Source: Thermoproteota archaeon (GTDB lineage Archaea; Thermoproteota; Thermoprotei_A; Sulfolobales; Acidilobaceae). From it: DNA of 5,222 nucleotides. The DNA lies in assembly GCA_013152575.1 (NCBI GenBank), contig JAADGB010000047.1, positions 1-5,222 of the forward strand. The letters are read 5' to 3'. Each line of letters begins with the position of its first letter. Position 1 is the first letter of the stretch. Below, in pieces: positions 1 to 4,579 of this stretch. A model generated the notes under the pieces. The model was not told the DNA's origin and did no database searches. It worked only from the letters and a program-made list of their open reading frames with translations. Both the position numbers and the translations under genes were made by a program.

Positions 1-513
1 ATAGTTAGGAGCCGCTGCATACTAGTGAGGGACGATAAGGTACTACTCCAGAAAGAAAAGTACGGCGTCTACAGCGTGCCTGGCGGGAGGCTGGAGTTTC
101 TGGAAAGCCTACCCTTCACCGTTGTAAGGGAACTAAGGGAAGAGGCTGGCATGGAGGTTGAACCCGTAAGACTCGTATACATCGTGGAGAGCCTGAGCGA
201 GAGAAAGAAAGGGCCAAGACACGAAATCCTATTCTACTTTCTATGCAAGGGGAGCGGAGAGCCGAGGAGGAGCTATGCAACAATCTCCTTCGAGTGGAAA
301 AACCCTATAGAAGTAGCTGATAATTTCTGGCCGAGTGGTATGGCTGAGATCATAGCCCAGGATATACCCGACTTCAACAGGTTTGTATACATAACATACA
401 TCGATGAGAGACTAGCGTTCATCAACACGTTCACAAGCCCACCTAAATGCCTATCAATCACTGCAAAAATGCCGGTAAGTCTTCAAGAGAACAGCCGGGA
501 GGGCGAGCATTAA
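1..513 (+). CDS. Nudix hydrolase, 5' end outside window
   Basis: The frame is open from base 1 to the TAA at 511-513, giving 170 visible residues. A complete Nudix box, GX5EX7REUXEEXGU, lies at 85-153: it starts at the second Gly of VPGGRL and ends in RELREEAGM. This helix binds Mg2+ and the family cleaves nucleoside diphosphates linked to another group. A GTG at 25 could be taken as the start, but the residues before it (IVRSRCIL) look like the first strand of the fold, so the true start is probably upstream. The part after about base 340 has no motif I recognise and could hold a substrate-specific helix. The substrate (ADP-ribose, oxidised nucleotide, cap-like or other) cannot be read from the sequence. 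The stop codon overlaps the start of the next gene by one base, which implies co-transcription and translational coupling. Family assignment is firm; substrate is unknown. Confidence 0.9.
   Translation: MVRSRCILVRDDKVLLQKEKYGVYSVPGGRLEFLESLPFTVVRELREEAGMEVEPVRLVYIVESLSERKKGPRHEILFYFLCKGSGEPRRSYATISFEWKNPIEVADNFWPSGMAEIIAQDIPDFNRFVYITYIDERLAFINTFTSPPKCLSITAKMPVSLQENSREGEH
497..503 (+). promoter_or_regulatory. Shine-Dalgarno site of the phosphoesterase gene
   Basis: GGGAGGG, containing GGAGG at 498-502, lies 9 nt before the ATG at 513, inside the end of the Nudix gene. It selects the ATG at 513 over the in-frame upstream ATG at 447, which would put 22 polar residues in front of an otherwise clear signal sequence. 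Confidence 0.7.
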
Positions 514-1859
514 TGAGGAGGATAATACTCGCCTTAATCATAGCGTTGATGATCGCCTCAACCATCCCACAAGTATTCAAGGGATTGGCTGAGACCACCA
601 GCGAGGTCATCCCCTTATACAATAAGACTCAAACACCCCTCCCTCAGGACCTACCATGGTATTTCATAATAGTCATAGGCGATAATAGGCCGAAAGCAGT
701 TGCATGGGTCCAGCTGCCACAAGTATTCTATGATTCAGTAAAGGAGATCTCCATGATCAACCCGCAAGCATTTGTGGGATTAGGAGATCATGTTGGTCAG
801 GGAAGTAGGAGGCAGTACGAGGAGTTTTATAGGGTAATGAATTCCTCAGGCATAATTAATCAGATGTATGCCATGGGTAACCATGATGTGGCTTATGGCA
901 AGAAGGCCTGGCAGTTCTGGAAAGAATACATGGGTCCCTACACGATTGTTTACGATGGTATCCCTGGTTGGAGGATACTCTTACTATCTAGTGAGGCCGG
1001 CCTAGACTTATGGAACCAGACACTAGACAGTGCATACTCTAGCCTCGGAGACAGGCTTATGATCGTAGGATTCCACAGGCCGATAAAGCCTTACGTCCAT
1101 CACAACCTGCAAGACGACTACAAGGAGATGTCAGATGCTCTCCTACATTATATGAAGGAGTACGGAAGAACACCGCTTGTATTACAGGCTCACTGGCACG
1201 GTTGGGCTGAATACCATGAAAATGGTACTGACTGGCTAATTGTTGGAAGCCTTGGAGCACCTCTATACAGTACGGATGCCTGTGAGGCTGCTGCAACTTG
1301 CGTGTCAGACTATCACTACCTTGTCCTAATAATGTATCCTGATGGCAGGTACGAGTACACTCCAGTGCTGGCTGGCGAGAATTCAGGCAACCTTACAGTA
1401 GAATACATCAACCAGACCACAGTTCTAGTGAAGAATACCAAAGTAGACGTCTATGGTAACCCCGTCGATCTACCAGTGAGAGTCACCTATGAAGTAGGCT
1501 CAGAGAGCGAATTATATCAGCTCAATATTGTTTTAATGGTGCCAGAAGAGACCATAGGCTATATCAGACTCGTGGAGGGACCCTCCGGGCTAAAGATCGC
1601 AAGCAACATATCAACGAGCAACTCATACATTTACATAATTGATGAGAAAACAGGTAAGGAAATTACAGTATACAGCGGTGACATTAATGGTCTAGATCTA
1701 TCACAATGGATCCCAAGCCCACCGCCTACGATAACGACGTCATCACCAGCTACAACTACTCAGTCAGAGGCTGGCAGAGGTAGCATTGACTCTACTGTTA
1801 TCGTTGCTATCATAGTCCTTGTAGTGTTGGCTGCTGCAGTCTACTTTATGAGAAGGTAG
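513..1859 (+). CDS. Secreted, membrane-anchored calcineurin-like metallophosphoesterase
   Basis: The protein has 448 residues from the ATG at 513. Residues 1-26 are a signal peptide (MRR, then a hydrophobic core, likely cleaved near GLA). The metallophosphoesterase motifs are in order: GDNR (56-59), GDH (91-93), GNHD (122-125), GFHRP (186-190) and AHWHG (226-230), so a two-metal phosphoesterase site is present. In the first motif Arg replaces the usual His of DxH. After the catalytic domain (to about 285) comes a beta-rich region, then a Pro/Ser/Thr-rich stalk (about 401-418) and a transmembrane helix (about 427-445) ending in Arg-Arg. This predicts an enzyme held on the outer face of the membrane. 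Seven N-glycosylation sequons start at 37, 110, 168, 237, 293, 300 and 365. The only two cysteines, C257 and C263, could form a disulfide. The substrate is unknown (phosphomonoester, phosphodiester or nucleotide). It is coupled to the Nudix gene and overlaps the minus-strand gene by 19 nt. Confidence 0.9.
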   Translation: MRRIILALIIALMIASTIPQVFKGLAETTSEVIPLYNKTQTPLPQDLPWYFIIVIGDNRPKAVAWVQLPQVFYDSVKEISMINPQAFVGLGDHVGQGSRRQYEEFYRVMNSSGIINQMYAMGNHDVAYGKKAWQFWKEYMGPYTIVYDGIPGWRILLLSSEAGLDLWNQTLDSAYSSLGDRLMIVGFHRPIKPYVHHNLQDDYKEMSDALLHYMKEYGRTPLVLQAHWHGWAEYHENGTDWLIVGSLGAPLYSTDACEAAATCVSDYHYLVLIMYPDGRYEYTPVLAGENSGNLTVEYINQTTVLVKNTKVDVYGNPVDLPVRVTYEVGSESELYQLNIVLMVPEETIGYIRLVEGPSGLKIASNISTSNSYIYIIDEKTGKEITVYSGDINGLDLSQWIPSPPPTITTSSPATTTQSEAGRGSIDSTVIVAIIVLVVLAAAVYFMRR

Positions 1860-2644
1860 TCTGTCTCTAGCAAGCCTCTATTTTTCCTTGTGAACTCTAC
1901 CTTTGAGGGTCCCTCGCCAGCCCCTAGCACTATGTACTCATGTTTGTTCAATCCAGTAAGCTTCGCCACCCTAGTGGCTACTGCTCCCTTAACCTCTACA
2001 TGAGCCCACCCCATTATCACTGCGCCAGGACCGAGTCTGAGGGCCTCTGCAACTTTGGCAGCGGCTACAGAGTCTTTGAATGACTGTGCTACTAGGAGGT
2101 TTTTGATAGGTATACGGGTCATGGGTCCCTCACGTGGAAACAGGCTTGTTATCATCTCTTCATACTCTGGCATGACCTTAAATGGGTCTAGTATGTCTCT
2201 ATATTCCGTTGGTATATTGAGGGTGCGTGATACTTGTCTGGCTAATGTTCGAGGTGGCATGACGCCTATGATCCTGGCACCACACCTTCTAGCCTCATCC
2301 AGAATGGGCTTGTATTTCTCGAGGTTAAATCCTTCGGGTCCCTGCTTGTATAACGAGTATAATTCTTCAAAGGTTATCTCATGCCTAAGCCATTTGTCGA
2401 TGATGTCTTGTTGTTCAACGTTGAAGTACTCAACTGCTAGGAAAGACAGCTTCTTGTTCCTACATAGCTCTCCGAGTAAGGAGGCAACTTCTTCTATCAA
2501 CCATTCCTGTTCGTGGACCTCTCCGATATAGAGGATTTTATCGACATCGGCTACTATCTTTGATCTCTGTACTGGAGTGAAGTCATATGCGTCCATGTAT
2601 ACGGGTTTATCGTTGTGGTTCACTTGTGGTTCACCTTTGATCAT
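1841..2644 (-). CDS. ChaN/Tiki-superfamily (DUF399-like) protein, cytosolic
   Basis: The protein has 267 residues from the ATG at 2644. The layout matches the ChaN-like branch of the Tiki/TraB/EreA superfamily: GEVH (41-44) after a hydrophobic strand, AVEYF (70-74) followed by a helix with EQQDIID, a YKPILDEAR helix (111-119), MPPRTLARQV (129-138), AQSFKDS (186-192) and GWAHVE (212-217). The superfamily is defined by two GX2H motifs and paired glutamates; GEVH, GWAH, E42 and E72 are present, so the site looks intact. Bacterial ChaN is a haem-binding lipoprotein and animal Tiki a membrane metalloprotease; no signal peptide, lipobox or membrane helix is visible here, so it is probably cytosolic and its activity is unknown. 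The start is uncertain: GTG at 2623 (residue 8) has GGTGA 7 nt upstream, and ATG at 2596 (residue 17) is possible. I give the outermost start because it has an ATG and a TATA-like site at a fitting distance. It overlaps the phosphoesterase gene tail to tail by 19 nt. Confidence 0.82.
   Translation of the reverse strand: MIKGEPQVNHNDKPVYMDAYDFTPVQRSKIVADVDKILYIGEVHEQEWLIEEVASLLGELCRNKKLSFLAVEYFNVEQQDIIDKWLRHEITFEELYSLYKQGPEGFNLEKYKPILDEARRCGARIIGVMPPRTLARQVSRTLNIPTEYRDILDPFKVMPEYEEMITSLFPREGPMTRIPIKNLLVAQSFKDSVAAAKVAEALRLGPGAVIMGWAHVEVKGAVATRVAKLTGLNKHEYIVLGAGEGPSKVEFTRKNRGLLETDYLLIK
1881..1885 (+). terminator. Possible T-tract terminator after the phosphoesterase gene
   Basis: A TTTTT run in the pyrimidine-rich stretch CTATTTTTCC lies 21 nt past the stop at 1859. 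Archaeal termination often needs only such a tract. It lies inside the convergent gene, so it may be chance. Confidence 0.25.
2613..2634. repeat. Perfect 11-bp tandem duplication at the start of the ChaN-like gene
   Basis: TTGTGGTTCAC occurs twice head to tail, at 2613-2623 and 2624-2634. On the minus strand each copy is GTGAACCACAA. The unit is not a multiple of three, so gain or loss of a copy shifts the frame between the ATG at 2644 and the body of the gene. With one copy, the reading frame from 2644 would hit TAA after eight codons. Confidence 0.9.
2631..2635 (-). promoter_or_regulatory. Shine-Dalgarno-like GGTGA favouring a GTG start at 2623
   Basis: On the minus strand GGTGA is followed by 7 nt and then GTG (2623-2621), which is in frame with the ChaN-like protein. 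The ATG at 2644 has only a weak AGGA (2660-2657) 12 nt away. This site is created by the first copy of the 11-bp repeat plus one preceding G. Confidence 0.45.
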
Positions 2645-2684
2645 TAAAGCTGAATATCCTGCACAGCTAGTAATGTTACACGAA

Positions 2685-2692
2685 GATAAAAG
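2685..2692 (-). promoter_or_regulatory. TATA-like box for the ChaN-like gene
   Basis: The minus strand reads CTTTTATC here, close to an archaeal TATA box. Transcription would start about 25 nt downstream, near 2661, leaving a short leader of about 17 nt to the ATG at 2644 or about 38 nt to the GTG at 2623. The assignment rests on sequence and spacing alone. Confidence 0.35.
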
Positions 2693-2696
2693 GGTG
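2693..2696 (+). promoter_or_regulatory. GGTG ribosome site for the first gene of the four-gene block
   Basis: GGTG lies 7 nt before the ATG at 2704 and matches part of the archaeal anti-Shine-Dalgarno complement. A plus-strand TATA box is less clear; the best candidate is ATTAAAG near 2642-2648. Confidence 0.45.
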
Positions 2697-2703
2697 TATA
2701 GAT

Positions 2704-3084
2704 ATGAGTGAGGAAAGAAGAGAAGAGTACGTGAACGAGGATGTCCGTGAGCTTGAGGGGATCTTCAAGGCGATATCCAACTTCATAAGAGACATACAGG
2801 AACCCTTACAGGAGCTAATAGAGACCCTGATAGGCCCGATAAGGGGCGACAGGTTCGGCGAGGAGCTGGCGGAGTTCTACAAGAAGCTGAAGGAGAGTGG
2901 TATGCCAGAGGATCTAGCGCAGAAGATGACGCTCGAGTACTTCGATAAGAGGATGAAGATACTCGATGCACTGGGCAGTCTAGGAGGGATACTGTCTAAG
3001 GGTCCCTGGATGCAGGGATTCAGCTACAAGGGCGAAGAAGAGAAGGAGGAAGAGGAGGAGAAGAAAGAGACTAACGAGGGCTAA
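2704..3084 (+). CDS. Acidic helical protein of unknown function
   Basis: The protein has 126 residues, no cysteine, no signal peptide and no membrane helix. I do not recognise the family. Residues 1-46 are predicted amphipathic helices. Residues 47-90 hold a Lys/Glu-rich helix-loop-helix with the core FYKKLKESGMPEDL followed by EYFDKR. Residues 91-109 are Gly-rich and contain two aromatic turns (PWMQGF). Residues 111-126 are an almost pure Glu/Lys tail, probably disordered. The pattern around GMPEDL recurs in the small membrane protein two genes downstream, which suggests a common fold or partner. The gene is first in a same-strand block and is followed after 5 nt by a winged-helix gene. Reading-frame quality (good ribosome site, strongly biased composition, clear stop) supports it as real. 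A role as an adaptor or as partner of the next gene is inference. Confidence 0.75.
   Translation: MSEERREEYVNEDVRELEGIFKAISNFIRDIQEPLQELIETLIGPIRGDRFGEELAEFYKKLKESGMPEDLAQKMTLEYFDKRMKILDALGSLGGILSKGPWMQGFSYKGEEEKEEEEEKKETNEG
3076..3080 (+). promoter_or_regulatory. Shine-Dalgarno site deciding a TTG start
   Basis: GAGGG lies 9 nt before the TTG at 3090, at the end of the preceding gene. It supports the TTG as the real start of the winged-helix gene. Confidence 0.6.
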
Positions 3085-3089
3085 CGATA

Positions 3090-3524
3090 TTGCCCTCAAC
3101 ACTTGAAGAGAGGCTGGCTAGAATAGAGAAGGTGTTAGTTGAAGTACTCAGGAAGATCTCCGAGCTTGAGATGCAGCTGCGGGCAGATCAAAACCTCTCA
3201 ATCGCGGGAGAACTGGTGGGAGTGTTCAACCTTCCAGCGTATAGGGCGCTTGAAGCCTCCAGGGTGATAGTCAGGCTGGCTAGGTATCTTGGTGGGATGG
3301 ATGATATTACGAGGGCGATAATTGAAGCATTGGTGGTTGAGGGACCCTTAACCATACGTGGATTGGAGAGGGTGGTTCGGAGGATAAGAGGTAGGGCGTC
3401 TAGGAGGATAATAATTAGGAAGGTTAGGGAGCTCGAGGAGCTCGGCGTTGTTGAAGTGGAGAGGATGCCGAATCGCACTGTTGTGAGGTTGAAGAGGCTT
3501 GAGGAGGGTGATGAACATACTTAA
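3090..3524 (+). CDS. Coiled-coil plus winged-helix putative DNA-binding protein
   Basis: The protein has 144 residues from a TTG start. Residues 4-32 form a heptad-patterned helix (LEERLARIEKVLVEVL then ISELEMQL), likely a dimerising coiled coil. Residues 48-69 are a linking helix. Residues 72-136 fit a winged helix-turn-helix: helix 1 DITRAIIEALVVEG, helix 2 TIRGLERVVRRI, a very basic recognition helix (about 101-118, RASRRIIIRKVRELEELG) and a wing VVEVERMPNRTVVRL. This points to DNA binding, as a transcriptional regulator or a chromatin-type protein. No ligand domain or metal-binding cluster is seen, so no signal can be named. It starts 5 nt after the acidic protein gene and overlaps the next gene by 14 nt, so it is probably co-expressed with both and could control the block. 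An exact family could not be assigned. Confidence 0.8.
   Translation: MPSTLEERLARIEKVLVEVLRKISELEMQLRADQNLSIAGELVGVFNLPAYRALEASRVIVRLARYLGGMDDITRAIIEALVVEGPLTIRGLERVVRRIRGRASRRIIIRKVRELEELGVVEVERMPNRTVVRLKRLEEGDEHT
3501..3507 (+). promoter_or_regulatory. GAGGAGG ribosome site, closely spaced to the ATG at 3511
   Basis: GAGGAGGGTGATG resembles the full archaeal anti-Shine-Dalgarno complement, but only 3 nt separate GGAGG from the ATG at 3511. Alternative in-frame starts (TTG 3499, GTG 3508) overlap the site and fit less well. The close spacing may mean coupling by re-initiation from the overlapping upstream gene. Confidence 0.4.
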
Positions 3525-3753
3525 ACTATTTTTTCTTGCTATTTCTCTTCTATTAGAGTTATCATACTATTTTATTAAGTTTAAGATTATTTTTTACCTG
3601 ATTAGGAAGAGGAATACTAGGCGGTTTAAGAAACACCTCAAGGGTTTACCAAAAGAATTAAGAGAACAGCTAGTTAGGGAATACGATTATAAGTTGAAGA
3701 AAGTTCTAAGCCTACGTGTGAAGGATTTTGCAAGAGCAATTAGAAGGAGCTAG
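3511..3753 (+). CDS. Small basic membrane protein of unknown function
   Basis: The protein has 80 residues from the ATG at 3511. Residues 4-22 are strongly hydrophobic (LKLFFLAISLLLELSYYF), and 25-31 (KIIFYLI) may extend the first helix or form a short second one. The rest, 32-80, is very basic and helical, with the core KHLKGLPKELREQL, EYDYKLKK and a final ARAIRRS, so it should lie in the cytoplasm by the positive-inside rule. The core matches a segment of the acidic protein at 2704-3084. GC content is about 32% by hand count, and about 22% over the first 100 bases, well below the neighbours. The gene overlaps the winged-helix gene by 14 nt and the CDF-like gene by 26 nt, which argues for a real, co-translated gene. 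I do not recognise the family. A membrane-tethered partner of the CDF-like protein is an inference from position only. Confidence 0.65.
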   Translation: MNILKLFFLAISLLLELSYYFIKFKIIFYLIRKRNTRRFKKHLKGLPKELREQLVREYDYKLKKVLSLRVKDFARAIRRS

Positions 3754-4579
3754 AATAATAGTAATCGCTTTGATACTGGGGGCGCTCGGAGCAGTATTCA
3801 AAATCCTCGGTGGGATCCTATATGGTTCTAAGGCGGTACTAATTGATGGAGCTACTTGTGTGGGCAACATAATAGCAGGAGTCGCCCTGTATAGAAGCCT
3901 CAAGAGATCCTCGGGTCCACCGGATGAAGATCATCCATTCGGACATAGCAGGCTCATGTACCACGGTGTACTCCTAGTACAGGTTACCTATGCGTTTATC
4001 GCAGGCCTAAGCGCAGCCATCCTCTACTACTCTTACTTTATGAGCTACGAGGTAGAGAAGGGAGCCCCCATATACGCCTTCATAGGGACCCTATTCTATA
4101 TTGGTTCAATACTAGTATCTAGGAGACAAGGATACGCGGGGGCAGTTTTCTCTACATTCACCTTCACAGAGGTTATCGAGGGAGCTGTAACTATTACGGC
4201 GAGCTACGTGGCCTATGAATACGGTAAGATGTATGACTTAATCGGTGGCCTCATTATACTACTCTACCTATTATACGAGCTTCGTGAGGAATCAGAGAGG
4301 CTAGGTGTACTCATAAGCGACTACATTGACCCCATGATAACAAGACAAGTCCGAAACCTCCTCGAAGATAGAGGGTTCAAGATCGAGAAACTAAGGATTA
4401 GGACTATTGTGCCAGGTCATTATCACGGAGACGCCGTGGTTCTCGCAGAGAACATGCCATATGAGGTTGCGGACCTTCTAGTGGATGAGGCAGTGCATCT
4501 GGCAAAGAAGGACTATAATGTGGACCTAGTAGTTCATATCGATGTGCCTCAAGAAGCTAAGAAACGTGAATCTCAATAA
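3728..4579 (+). CDS. Cation diffusion facilitator (CDF) family protein with atypical transport site
   Basis: The protein has 283 residues, normal for the family, with six predicted membrane helices (about 8-30, 34-56, 77-102, 112-130, 138-162, 167-184) and a cytoplasmic C-terminal domain (about 187-275) ending in the typical VHID (269-272). The family signature GSKAVLID and DEDHPFGH (66-73) make the assignment firm. CDF proteins export Zn2+, Mn2+, Fe2+ or Co2+ in exchange for protons. By eye, the transport-site residues of helices 2 and 5 (H/DxxxD pairs) are replaced: T43 and N47 in helix 2, T147 and E151 in helix 5. Residues matching the second site of E. coli YiiP (D66, H69, H73) are kept. 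So the substrate, or even transport itself, is uncertain. The TTG at 3728 is the first start available, since an in-frame stop lies at 3719-3721, and it is needed for a complete first helix; no well-spaced ribosome site is seen, fitting coupling to the overlapping upstream gene. It overlaps the DRG gene tail to tail by 23 nt. Confidence 0.87.
   Translation: MQEQLEGARIIVIALILGALGAVFKILGGILYGSKAVLIDGATCVGNIIAGVALYRSLKRSSGPPDEDHPFGHSRLMYHGVLLVQVTYAFIAGLSAAILYYSYFMSYEVEKGAPIYAFIGTLFYIGSILVSRRQGYAGAVFSTFTFTEVIEGAVTITASYVAYEYGKMYDLIGGLIILLYLLYELREESERLGVLISDYIDPMITRQVRNLLEDRGFKIEKLRIRTIVPGHYHGDAVVLAENMPYEVADLLVDEAVHLAKKDYNVDLVVHIDVPQEAKKRESQ

Noticed and set aside
447..512. Earlier ATG at 447 as start of the phosphoesterase
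   Set aside because: It would add 22 polar residues before the signal peptide. The ATG at 513 has a well-placed GGAGG and the stop-start overlap.
1740..1746. Minus-strand GTGATGA, another C-box-like match
   Set aside because: No CTGA box follows at a suitable distance on the minus strand. It lies in the Ser/Thr-rich stalk coding region.
2055..2531. 158-codon plus-strand open frame opposite the ChaN-like gene
   Set aside because: It is antisense to a gene with clear family motifs, and its translation is low-complexity Ser-rich without any recognisable domain.
3508..3514. GTGATGA, a perfect C-box consensus for a C/D box small RNA
   Set aside because: No D' or C' box follows and the first CTGA is about 85 nt away. 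The bases are explained by the ribosome site and ATG of the small membrane gene.
3922..3936. Inverted repeat GGATGA-AGA-TCATCC
   Set aside because: It sits inside the conserved DEDHP codons of the CDF-like gene and is too short to stand out from chance.
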